The translations under genes were made by a program, and so were the position numbers. The notes beneath the pieces are model-generated. The model was not told the origin of the DNA. It saw nothing but the letters and a program-made list of their open reading frames with translations, and did no database searches. Shown piece after piece: positions 13,173-25,740 of a DNA stretch of 64,000 bases; the first letter of the stretch is position 1; each line of letters opens with the position of its first letter. This stretch comes from Apostichopus japonicus (lineage: Eukaryota; Echinodermata; Holothuroidea; Aspidochirotida; Stichopodidae): positions 6,252,713 through 6,316,712 of the forward strand of contig NC_092574.1 of assembly GCF_037975245.1 (NCBI RefSeq), given 5' to 3'.

Positions 13173-14776
13173 GTTATGGCTTTCTCCTATTGTTTGAGAA
13201 AGATTTTTTTTACCATTTCCAACAGCATAGATTAAGGTGATGTATATTAGATGTAATGTCAAAGGGTTTTTTTTATTTGCAATTAGGGTCGCAATGTGTG
13301 TGAGAATTTAATGAACAGTCTAATATTAATTTTTGACCATCTTATTTTCACCGTTTCAAAGTTTTGATGTCATTCCAAATTGGTGAACTGCTTAATCTCA
13401 AATACATCAGTGTGGAAATTACCTTGTCCAACTTTTACAGGCTCCACCCATATGTGGAACCATCATGTTGGGCAAAAGGGGGGGGGGGGTTGCTAGAGGG
13501 GGAAACTGGGAAAGCAGCCATATGTAGGTTAGAGCTATCATTAGGATCAAATATTTGAAAGCATAGGATTTTATGTGTATTCATCCTTGTTGAATTGGAT
13601 GGAGGGTCAGGGAGGTGTGGGGGGTGTCCAATTGACTTGGCTGCCCTCTTGGTCGTCTATTTGCTTTTCTCCCTGCTATGTAAAGTTTGATATGTCCTGA
13701 AAATTACAGTTTGTACACTATCACACTATCTAGCTCATTGCATGTGGCAAGTGGTGTGGGTTACTATGGAATCAGGTACCGTATACAGGGTCAGACCTTC
13801 ATAACGCCCTAACATTGTGATATTATGTATAAATAATGTTTTGATGTCATTCCACTAGTTGAGTGGGAATGAGGGGTGGGGATGATTGGAAAGCCCTAAT
13901 CAGAATATATGCTGTTGCATGTGCTACGTTCATACAATTTGATATATCATAGAGAAAATAGGGATGTACACTGTTATGGCTTTCTCCTATTGTTTGAGAA
14001 AGATTTTTTTACCATTTCCAACAGCATAGATTAAGGTGATGTATATTTAATGTAAAGTAGAAGGTTTTTTTTTCAACTATTAGGGTCCCCATAATGTGTG
14101 TGAGAAATTAATGAACAGTCTAATATTAATTTTTGACCATCTTTTTTTCACCGTTTCTAAGTTTTGATGTCATTCCAAATTGGTGAACTGCTTAATCTCA
14201 AATACATCAGTGTAGAAAATTTCCTTGTCCAACTTTTACAGGCTCCACCCATATGTGGAACCATCATGTGGGGCAGAAGGCTGGGGGGGGGGGTTGCTGG
14301 AGGGGGAAACTGGGAAAGCAGCTATATGTAGGTTAGAGCTATCATTAGGATCCAATAGTTGAAAGCATAGGATTTTATGTGTATTCATCCTTGTTGAATG
14401 GGATGGAGGGTTGGGGAGGGGTGGGGGGTATCCAATTGACTTGGCTGCCCTCTTGGTCGTCTATTTGCTTTTCTCCCTGCTACGTAAAGTTTGATATGTC
14501 CTGAAAATTACAGTTTGTACACTGTCACTCTATCTAGCTCATTGCATATGTCAAGTGGTGTGGGTTACTATGGAATTAGGTACCCTATACAGGGTCAGAC
14601 CTTCATAACGCCCTAACATTGTGATATTATGTATAAATAATGTTTTGATGTCATTCCACTAGTTGAGTGGGAATGAGGGGTGGGGATGATTGGAAAGCCC
14701 TAATCAGAATATATGCTGTTGCATGTGCTACGTTCATACAATTTGATATATTAGAGAGAAAATAGGGATGTACACT

Positions 14777-15373
14777 GTCATGGCTTTCTCCTATTGTTTG
14801 AGAAAGATTTTTTTTACCATTTCCAACAGCATAGATTAAGGTGATGTATATTAAATGTAATGTCAAAGGGTTTTTTTTTTTGCTATTAGGGTCCCAATGT
14901 GTGTGAGAATTTAATGAACAGTCTAATAGTAATTTATGACCATCTTATTTTCACCGTTTCAAAGTTTTGATGTCATTCCAAATTGGTGAACTGCTTAATC
15001 TCAAATACAACAGTGTAGAAAATTACCTTGTCCAACTTTTACAGGCTCCACCCATATGTGGAACCATCATGTTGGGCAAAAGGGGGGGGGGGGTTGCTGG
15101 AGGGGGAAACTGGGAAAGCAGCCATATGTAGGTTAGAGCTATCATTAGGATCAAATATTTGAAAGCATAGGATTTTATGTGTATTCATCCTTGTTGAATT
15201 GGATGGAGGGCCAGGGAGGGGTGGGGGGTGTCCAATTGACTTGGCTGCCCTCTTGGTCGTCTATTTGCTTTTCTCCGTGGGGATGATTGGAAAGCCCTAA
15301 TCAGAATATATGCTGTTGCATGTGCTACATTCATACAATTTGATATATTATAGAGAAAATAGGGATGAACACT
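14777..15373 (+). repeat. Short 597-bp satellite monomer (arm 1)
   Basis: Same deletion junction, at 15276/15277. Its distal part carries the rare variant gatgaacactg, shared with the anchor region at about 3204. This suggests that larger blocks of arm 1 were also copied. Confidence 0.92.
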
Positions 15374-18300
15374 GTTATGGCTTTCTCCTATTGTTTGAGA
15401 AAGATTTTTTTTACCATTTCCAACAGCATAGATTAAGGTGATGTATATTAAATGTAATATTAAAGGTTTTGTATTCAACTATTAGGGTCCCCATAATGTG
15501 TGTGAGAATTTAATGAACAGTCTAATATTAATTTTTGACCATCTTATTTTCACCGTTTCAAAGTTTTGATGTCATTCCAAATTGATGAACTGCTTAATCT
15601 CAAATACATCAGTGTAGAAATTACCTTGTCCAACTTTTACAGGCTCCACCCATATGTGGAACCATCATGTTGGGCAAAAGGGGGGGGGGGGGTTGGTTGC
15701 TGGAGGGGGAAACTGGGAGAGCAGCTATATGTAGGTTAGAGCTATCATTAGGATCAAATATTTGAAAGCATAGAATTTTATGTGTATTCATCCTTGTTGA
15801 ATGGGATGGAGGGTCGGGGAGGGGTGGGGGGTGTCCAATTGACTTGGCTGCCCTCTTGGTCGTCTATTTGCTTTTCTCCCTGCTACGTAAAGTTTGATAT
15901 GTCCTGAAAATTACAGTTGGTACACTATCACACTATCTAGCTCATTGCATATGTCAAGTGGTGTGGGTTACTATGGAATTAGGTACCCTATACAGGGTCA
16001 GACCTCCATAATGCCCTAATATTGTGATAGTATGTATAAACAATGTTTTGATGTCATTCCACTAGTTGAGTGGGAATGAGGGGTGGGGATGATTGGAAAG
16101 CCCTAATCAGAATATATGCTGTTGCATGTGCTACATTCATACAATTTGATATATTAGAGAGAAAATAGGGATGTACACTGTTATGGCTTTCTCCTATTGT
16201 TTGAGAAAGATTTTTTTTACCATTTCCAACAGCATAGATTAAGGTGATATATATTAAATGTAATGTCAAAGGGTTTTTTTTTTTTTGCTATTAGGGTCCT
16301 CATAATGTGTGTGAGAATTTAATGAACAGTCTAATATTAATTTTTGACCATCTTATTTTCACCGTTTCAAAGTTTTGATGTCATTCCAAATTGGTGAACT
16401 GCTTAATCTCAAATACAACAGTGTAGAAATTACCTTGTCCAACTTTTACAGGCTCCACCCATATGTGGAACCATCATGTTGGGCAAAAGGGGGGGGGGGG
16501 TTGCTAGAGGGGGAAACTGGGAAAGCAGCCATATGTAGGTTAGAGCTATCATTAGGATCAAATATTTGAAAGCATAGGATTTTATGTGTATTCATCCTTG
16601 TTGAATTGGATGGAGGGTCGGGGAGGGGTGGGGGGTGTCCAATTGACTTGGCTGCCCTCTTGGTCGTCTATTTGCTTTTCTCCCTGCTACATAAAGTTTG
16701 ATATGTCCTGAAAATTACAGTTTGTACACTATCACACTATCTAGCTCATTGCATGTGGCAAGTGGTGTGGGTTACTATGGAATCAGGTACCGTATACAGG
16801 GTCAGACCTTCATAATGCCCTAACATTGTGATATTATGTATAAGTAATGTTTTGATGTCATTCCACTAGTTGAGTGGGAATGAGGGGTGGGGATGATTGG
16901 AAAGCCCTAATCAGAATATATGCTGTTGCATGTGCTACGTTCATACAATTTGATATATTATAGAGAAAATAGGGATGTACACTGTTATGGCTTTCTCCTA
17001 TTGTTTGAGAAAGATTTTTTTTACCATTTCCAACAGCATAGATTAAGGTGATGTATATTATATGTAAAGTAGAAGGTTTTTTTTTTCTTCCAACGATTAG
17101 GTTTCCCATAATGTGTGTGAGAATTTAATGAACAGTCTAATATTAATTTTTGACCATCTTATTTTCACCGTTTCAAAGTTTTGATGTCATTCCAAATTGA
17201 TGAACTGCTTAATCTCAAATACAACAGTGTAGAAATTACCTTGTCCAACTTTTACAGGCTCCACCCATATGTGGAACCATCATGTTGGGCAAAAGGGGGG
17301 GGGGGGGTTGCTGGAAGGGGAAACTGGGAAAGCAGCTATATGTAGGTTAGAGCTATCATTAGGATCAAATATTTGAAAGCATAGGATTTTATGTGTATTC
17401 ATCCTTGTTGAATGGGATGGAGGGTCGGGGAGGGGTGGGGGGTATCCAATTGACTTGGCTGCCCTATTGGTCGTCTATTTGCTTTTCTCCCTGCTACGTA
17501 AAGTTTGATATGTCCTGAAAATTACAGTTTGTACACTATCACTCTATCTAGCTCATTGCATGTGGCAAGTGGTGTGGGTTACTATGGAATTAGGTACCCT
17601 ATACAGGGTCAGACCTCCATAACACCCTAATATTGTGATATTATGTATAAATAATGTTTTGATGTCATTCCACTAGTTGAGTGGGAATGAGGGGTGGGGA
17701 TGATTGGAAAGCCCTAATCAGAATATATGCTGTTGCATGGGCTACATTCATACAATTTGATATATTAGAGAGAAAATAGGGATGTACACTGTTATGGCTT
17801 TCTCCTATTGTTTGAGAAAGATTTTTTTTACCATTTCCAACAGCATAGATTAAGGTGATGTATATTAAATGTAATGTCAAAGGGTTTTTTTTTTTTTTGC
17901 TATTAGGGTCCCCATAACGTGTGTGAGAAATTAATGAACAGTCTAATATTAATTTTTGACCATCATTTTTTCACCGTTTCAAAGTTTTGATGTCTTTCCA
18001 AATTGGTGAACTGCTTAATCTCAAATACATCAGTGTAGAAAATTTCCTTGTCCAACTTTTACAGGCTCTACCCAAATGTGGAACCATCATGTGGGGCAAA
18101 AGGGGGGGGGGGGTTGCTAGAGGGTGAAACTGGGAAAGCAGCTATATGTAGGTTAGAGCTATCATTAGGATCCAATAGTTGAAAGCATAGGATTTTATGT
18201 GTATTCATCCTTGTTGAATGGGATGGAGGGTTGGGGAGGGGTGGGGGGGTCCAATTGACTTGGCTGCCCTCTTGGTCGTCTATTTGCTTTTCTCCCTGCT

Positions 18301-19401
18301 ACGTCAAGTTTGATATGTCCTGAAAATTACAGTTTGTACACTATCACTCTATCTAGATCATTGCATGTGGCAAGTGGTGTGGGTTATTATGGAATCAGGT
18401 ACCGTATACAGGGTCAGACCTCCATAACGCCCTAATAATGTGATATTATGTATTAATAATGTTTTGATGTCATTCCACTAGTTGAGTGGGAATGAGAGGT
18501 GGGTATGATTGGAAAGCCCTAATCAGAATATATATGCTGTTGCATGTGCTGCATTCATACAATTTGATATATTATAGAGAAAATAGGGATGTACACTGTT
18601 ATGGCTTTCTCCTATTGTTTGAGAAAGATTTTTTTTACCATTTCCAACAGCATAGATTAAGGTGATGTATATTATATGTAAAGTAGAAGGTTTTTTTTCT
18701 TCCAACTATTACGTTTCCCATAATGTGTGTGAGAATTTAATGAACAGTCTAATATTAATTTTTGACCATCTTATTTTCACCGTTTCAAAGTTTTGATGTC
18801 ATTCCAAATTGATGAACTGCTTAATCTCAAATACATCAGTGTAGAAATTACCTTGTCCAACTTTTACAGGCTCCACCCATATGTGGAACCATCATGTTGG
18901 GCAAAAGGGGGGGGGGGGTTGCTGGAAGGGGAAACTGGGAAAGCAGCTATATGTAGGTTAGAGCTATCATTAGGATCAAATATTTGAAAGCATAGAATTT
19001 TATGTGTATTCATCCTTGTTGAATGGGATGGAGGGTCGGGGAGGGGTGGGGGGTATCCAATTGACTTGGCTGCCCTATTGGTCGTCTATTTGCTTTTCTC
19101 CCTGCTACGTAAAGTTTGATATGTCCTGAAAATTACAGTTTGTACACTATCACTCTATCTAGCTCATTGCATGTGTCAAGTGGTGTGGGTTACTATGGAA
19201 TTAAGTACCCTATACAGGGTCAGACCTCCATAACGCCCTAATATTGTGATATTATGTATAAATAATGTTTTGATGTCATTCCACTAGTTGAGTTGGGATG
19301 AGGGGTGGGGATGATTGGAAAGCCCTAATCAGAATATATGCTGTTGCATGTGCTACATTCATACAATTTGATATATTAGAGAGAAAATAGGGATGTACAC
19401 T

Positions 19402-20333
19402 GTTATGGCTTTCTCCTATTGTTTGAGAAAGATTTTTTTTACCATTTCCAACAGCATAGATTAAGGTGATGTATATTAAATGTAATGTCAAAGGTTTTTT
19501 TTTTTTACTATTAGGGTCCCAATGTGTGTGAGAATTTAATGAACAGTCTAATATTAATTTTTGACCATCTTATTTTCACCGTTTCAAAGTTTTGATGTCA
19601 TTCCAAATTGGTGAACTGCTTAATCTCAAATACATCAGTGTAGAAATTTCCTTGTCTAACTTTTACAGGCTCCACCTATATGTGAAACCATCATGTGGGG
19701 CAAAAGAGGGGGGGGGGGATTGCTGGAGGGGGAAACTGGGAAAGCAGCTATATGTAGGTTAGAGCTATCATTAGGATCAAATATTTGAAAGCTTAGGATT
19801 TTATGTGTATTCATCCTTGTTGAATGGGATGGAGGGTCGGGGAGGGGGTTGCTAGAGGGGGAAACTGGGAAAGCAGCTATATGTAGGTTAGAGCTATCAT
19901 TAGGATCAAATAGTTGAAAGCATAGGATTTTATGTGTATTCATCCTTGTTGAATGGGATGGAGGGTCGGGGAGGGGTGGGGGGTGTCCAATTGACTTGGC
20001 TGCCCTCTTGGTCGTCTATTTGCTTTTCTCCCTGCTACGTCAAGTTTGATATGTCCTGAAAATTACAGTTTGAGCACTATCACTCTATCTAGATCATTGC
20101 ATGTGGCAAGTGGTGTGGGTTATTATGGAATCAGGTACCGTATACAGGGTCAGACCTCCAGAACGCCCTAATAATGTGATATTATGTATAAATAATGTTT
20201 TGATGTCATTCCACTAGTTGAGTGGGAATGAGAGGTGGGTATGATTGGAAAGCCCTAATCAGAATATATATGCTGTTGCATGTGCTGCATTCATACAATT
20301 TGATATATTATAGAGAAAATAGGGATGTACACT
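19402..20333 (+). repeat. Long 932-bp monomer with internal 129-bp duplication
   Basis: Same structure as the copy at 6222-7150; the duplicated segments start at 19720 and 19849. Confidence 0.93.
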
Positions 20334-21138
20334 GTTATGGCTTTCTCCTATTGTTTGAGAAAGATTTTTTTTACCATTTCCAACAGCATAGATTAAGGTG
20401 ATGTATATTATATGTAAAGTAGAAGGTTTTTTTTCTTCCAACTATTACGTTTCCCATAATGTGTGTGAGAATTTAATGAACAGTCTAATATTAATTTTTG
20501 ACCATCTTATTTTCACCGTTTCAAAGTTTTGATGTCATTCCAAATTGATGAACTGCTTAATCTCAAATACATCAGTGTAGAAATTACCTTGTCCAACTTT
20601 TACAGGCTCCACCCATATGTGGAACCATCATGTTGGGCAAAAGGGGGGGGGGGGGTTGCTGGAAGGGGAAACTGGGAAAGCAGCTATATGTAGGTTAGAG
20701 CTATCATTAGGATCAAATATTTGAAAGCATAGAATTTTATGTGTATTCATCCTTGTTGAATGGGATGGAGGGTCGGGGAGGGGTGGGGGGTATCCAATTG
20801 ACTTGGCTGCCCTATTGGTCGTCTATTTGCTTTTCTCCCTGCTACGTAAAGTTTGATATGTCCTGAAAATTACAGTTTGTACACTATCACTCTATCTAGC
20901 TCATTGCATGTGTCAAGTGGTGTGGGTTACTATGGAATTAAGTACCCTATACAGGGTCAGACCTCCATAACGCCCTAATATTGTGATATTATGTATAAAT
21001 AATGTTTTGATGTCATTCCACTAGTTGAGTTGGGATGAGGGGTGGGGATGATTGGAAAGCCCTAATCAGAATATATGCTGTTGCATGTGCTACATTCATA
21101 CAATTTGATATATTAGAGAGAAAATAGGGATGTACACT

Positions 21139-22068
21139 GTTATGGCTTTCTCCTATTGTTTGAGAAAGATTTTTTTTACCATTTCCAACAGCATAGATTA
21201 AGGTGATGTATATTAAATGTAATGTCAAAGGTTTTTTTTTTTTACTATTAGGGTCCCAATGTGTGTGAGAATTTAATGAACAGTCTAATATTAATTTTTG
21301 ACCATCTTATTTTCACCGTTTCAAAGTTTTGATGTCATTCCAAATTGGTGAACTGCTTAATCTCAAATACATCAGTGTAGAAATTTCCTTGTCTAACTTT
21401 TACAGGCTCCACCTATATGTGAAACCATCAAGTGGGGCAAAAGAGGGGGGGGGGGATTGCTGGAGGGGGAAACTGGGAAAGCAGCTATATGTAGGTTAGA
21501 GCTATCATTAGGATCAAATATTTGAAAGCTTAGGATTTTATGTGTATTCATCCTTGTTGAATGGGATGGAGGGTCGGGGAGGGGGTTGCTAGAGGGGGAA
21601 ACTGGGAAAGCAGCTATATGTAGGTTAGAGCTATCATTAGGATCAAATAGTTGAAAGCATAGGATTTTATGTGTATTCATCCTTGTTGAATGGGATGGAG
21701 GGTCGGGGAGGGGTGGGGGGTGTCCAATTGACTTGGCTGCCCTCTTGGTCGTCTATTTGCTTTTCTCCCTGCTACGTAAAGTTTGATATGTCCTGAAAAT
21801 TACAGTTTGTACACTATCACTCTATCTAGCTCATTGCATGTGGCAAGTGGTGTGGGTTACTATGGAATTAGGTACCCTATACAGGGTCAGACCTCCATAA
21901 CACCCTAATATTGTGATATTATGTATAAATAATGTTTTGATGTCATTCCACTAGTTGAGTGGGAATGAGGGGTGGGGATGATTGGAAAGCCCTAATCAGA
22001 ATATATGCTGTTGCATGGGCTACATTCATACAATTTGATATATTAGAGAGAAAATAGGGATGTACACT
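21139..22068 (+). repeat. Long 930-bp monomer with internal 129-bp duplication
   Basis: Duplicated segments start at 21457 and 21586. It carries a private change (atcaagtgg instead of atcatgtgg) next to the G run. Confidence 0.93.
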
Positions 22069-23678
22069 GTTATGGCTTTCTCCTATTGTTTGAGAAAGAT
22101 TTTTTTTACCATTTCCAACAGCATAGATTAAGGTGATGTATATTAAATGTAATGTCAAAGGGTTTTTTTTTTTTTGCTATTAGGGTCCCCATAACGTGTG
22201 TGAGAAATTAATGAACAGTCTAATATTAATTTTTGACCATCATTTTTTCACCGTTTCAAAGTTTTGATGTCTTTCCAAATTGGTGAACTGCTTAATCTCA
22301 AATACATCAGTGTAGAAAATTTCCTTGTCCAACTTTTACAGGCTCTACCCAAATGTGGAACCATCATGTGGGGCAAAAGGGGGGGGGGGGGTTGCTAGAG
22401 GGTGAAACTGGGAAAGCAGCTATATGTAGGTTAGAGCTATCATTAGGATCCAATAGTTGAAAGCATAGGATTTTATGTGTATTCATCCTTGTTGAATGGG
22501 ATGGAGGGTTGGGGAGGGGTGGGGGGGTCCAATTGACTTGGCTGCCCTCTTGGTCGTCTATTTGCTTTTCTCCCTGCTACGTCAAGTTTGATATGTCCTG
22601 AAAATTACAGTTTGTACACTATCACTCTATCTAGATCATTGCATGTGGCAAGTGGTGTGGGTTATTATGGAATCAGGTACCGTATACAGGGTCAGACCTC
22701 CATAACGCCCTAATAATGTGATATTATGTATTAATAATGTTTTGATGTCATTCCGCTAGTTGAGTGGGAATGAGAGGTGGGTATGATTGGAAAGCCCAAA
22801 TCAGAATATATATGCTGTTGCATGTGCTGCATTCATACAATTTGATATATTATAGAGAAAATAGGGATGTACACTGTTATGGCTTTCTCCTATTGTTTGA
22901 GAAAGATTTTTTTTACCATTTCCAACAGCATAGATTAAGGTGATGTATATTATATGTAAAGTAGAAGGTTTTTTTTCTTCCAACTATTAGGTTTCCCATA
23001 ATGTGTGTGAGAATTTAATGAACAGTCTAATATTAATTTTTGACCATCTTATTTTCACCGTTTCAAAGTTTTGATGTCATTCCAAATTGATGAACTGCTT
23101 AATCTCAAATACATCAGTGTAGAAATTACCTTGTCCAACTTTTACAGGCTCCACCCATATGTGGAACCATCATGTTGGGCAAAAGGGGGGGGGGGTTGCT
23201 GGAAGGGGAAACTGGGAAAGCAGCTATATGTAGGTTAGAGCTATCATTAGGATCAAATATTTGAAAGCATAGAATTTTATGTGTATTCATCCTTGTTGAA
23301 TGGGATGGAGGGTCGGGGAGGGGTGGGGGGTATCCAATTGACTTGGCTGCCCTATTGGTCGTCTATTTGCTTTTCTCCCTGCTACGTAAAGTTTGATATG
23401 TCCTGAAAATTACAGTTTGTACACTATCACTCTATCTAGCTCATTGCATGTGTCAAGTGGTGTGGGTTACTATGGAATTAAGTACCCTATACAGGGTCAG
23501 ACCTCCATAACGCCCTAATATTGTGATATTATGTATAAATAATGTTTTGATGTCATTCCACTAGTTGAGTGGGGATGAGGGGTGGGGATGATTGGAAAGC
23601 CCTAATCAGAATATATGCTGTTGCATGTGCTACATTCATACAATTTGATATATTAGAGAGAAAATAGGGATGTACACT

Positions 23679-24607
23679 GTTATGGCTTTCTCCTATTGTT
23701 TGAGAAAGATTTTTTTTACCATTTCCAACAGCATAGATTAAGGTGATGTATATTAAATGTAATGTCAAAGGGTTTTTTTTTTACTATTAGGGTCCCAATG
23801 TGTGTGAGAATTTAATGAACAGTCTAATATTAATTTATGACCATCTTATTTTCACCGTTTCAAAGTTTTGATGTCATTCCAAATTGGTGAACTGCTTAAT
23901 CTCAAATACATCAGTGTAGAAATTTCCTTGTCTAACTTTTACAGGCTCCACCTATATGTGAAACCATCATGTGGGGCAAAAGAGGGGGGGGGGGATTGCT
24001 GGAGGGGGAAACTGGGAAAGCAGCTATATGTAGGTTAGAGCTATCATTAGGATCAAATATTTGAAAGCTTAGGATTTTATGTGTATTCATCCTTGTTGAA
24101 TGGGATGGAGGGTCGGGGAGGGGGTTGCTAGAGGGGGAAACTGGGAAAGCAGCTATATGTAGGTTAGAGCTATCATTAGGATCAAATAGTTGAAAGCATA
24201 GGATTTTATGTGTATTCATCCTTGTTGAATGGGATGGAGGGTCGGGGAGGGGTGGGGGGTGTCCAATTGACTTGGCTGCCCTCTTGGTCGTCTATTTGCT
24301 TTTCTCCCTGCTACGTAAAGTTTGATATGTCCTGAAAATTACAGTTTGTACACTATCACTCTATCTAGCTCATTGCATGTGGCAAGTGGTGTGGGTTACT
24401 ATGGAATTAGGTACCCTATACAGGGTCAGACCTCCATAACACCCTAATATTGTGATATTATGTATAAATAATGTTTTGATGTCATTCCACTAGTTGAGTG
24501 GGAATGAGGGGTGGGGATGATTGGAAAGCCCTAATCAGAATATATGCTGTTGCATGGGCTACATTCATACAATTTGATATATTAGAGAGAAAATAGGGAT
24601 GTACACT
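23679..24607 (+). repeat. Long 929-bp monomer with internal 129-bp duplication
   Basis: Duplicated segments start at 23996 and 24125. It is the last long monomer of arm 1 and closes a 2.54-kb higher-order unit. Confidence 0.93.
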
Positions 24608-25721
24608 GTTATGGCTTTCTCCTATTGTTTGAGAAAGATTTTTTTTACCATTTCCAACAGCATAGATTAAGGTGATGTATATTAAATGTAATGTCAAAGG
24701 GTTTTTTTTTTTTTGCTATTAGGGTCCCCATAACGTGTGTGAGAAATTAATGAACAGTCTAATATTAATTTTTGACCATCATTTTTTCACCGTTTCAAAG
24801 TTTTGATGTCTTTCCAAATTGGTGAACTGCTTAATCTCAAATACATCAGTGTAGAAAATTTCCTTGTCCAACTTTTACAGGCTCCACCCAAATGTGGAAC
24901 CATCATGTGGGGCAAAAGGGGGGGGGGTTGCTAGAGGGTGAAACTGGGAAAGCAGCTATATGTAGGTTAGAGCTATCATTAGGATCCAATAGTTGAAAGC
25001 ATAGGATTTTATGTGTATTCATCCTTGTTGAATGGGATGGAGGGTTGGGGAGGGGTGGGGGGGTCCAATTGACTTGGCTGCCCTCTTGGTCGTCTATTTG
25101 CTTTTCTCCCTGCTACGTCAAGTTTGATATGTCCTGAAAATTACAGTTTGAGCACTATCACTCTATCTAGATCATTGCATGTGGCAAGTGGTGTGGGTTA
25201 TTATGGAATCAGGTACCGTATACAGGGTCAGACCTCCAGAACGCCCTAATAATGTGATATTATGTATAAATAATGTTTTGATGTCATTCCACTAGTTGAG
25301 TGGGAATGAGAGGTGGGGATGATTGGAAAGCCCTAATCAGAACATATATGCTGTTGCATGTGCTGCATTCATACAATTTGATATATTATAGAGAAAATAG
25401 GGATGTACACTGTTATGGCTTTCTCCTATTGTTTGAGAAAGATTTTTTTTACCATTTCCAACAGCATAGATTAAGGTGATGTATATTATATGTAAAGTAG
25501 AAGGTTTTTTTTTCTTCCAACTATTAGGTTCCCCATAATGTGTGTGAGAATTTAATGAACAGTCTAATATTAATTTTTGACCATCTTATTTTCACCGTTT
25601 CAAAGTTTTGATGTCATTCCAAATTGATGAACTGCTTAATCTCAAATACATCAGTGTAGAAATTACCTTGTCCAACTTTTACAGGCTCCACCCATATGTG
25701 GAACCATCATGTTGGGCAAAA

Positions 25722-25740
25722 GGGGGGGGGGGGGGGGGGG
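25722..25740 (+). repeat. Longest G homopolymer in the array (G19)
   Basis: The monomer G run, typically about 8-14 long, reaches 19 uninterrupted G here. This monomer spacing (25412 to 26224) is 812 bp, lengthened mainly by the extra G. Homopolymers of this size are mutable and error-prone in sequencing, so the exact count is uncertain. Confidence 0.7.

Larger units (their letters stand above)
10967..15373 (+). repeat. Higher-order repeat, 2.2-kb unit (arm 1)
   Basis: Two consecutive three-monomer units: 10967-13172 (800+806+600 bp) and 13173-15373 (800+804+597 bp). Each ends in the deletion-type short monomer. The short monomer just before, at 10368-10966, is the tail of a preceding partial unit. 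The shared deletion junction shows that three-monomer blocks were amplified together. Confidence 0.85.
17791..24607 (+). repeat. Higher-order repeat block, 2.54-kb unit (arm 1)
   Basis: Units end in the 129-bp-duplication monomer: 17791-20333 (807+804+932), a shortened unit 20334-22068 (805+930), and 22069-24607 (807+803+929). Diagnostic variants track the position in the unit: gaatatatatgctgttg with gctgcattc marks the first monomer after the long one, and dttgggatgagg-type changes in the actagt region mark others. After 24608 the series continues without the long monomer, to about 28633. Confidence 0.85.
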
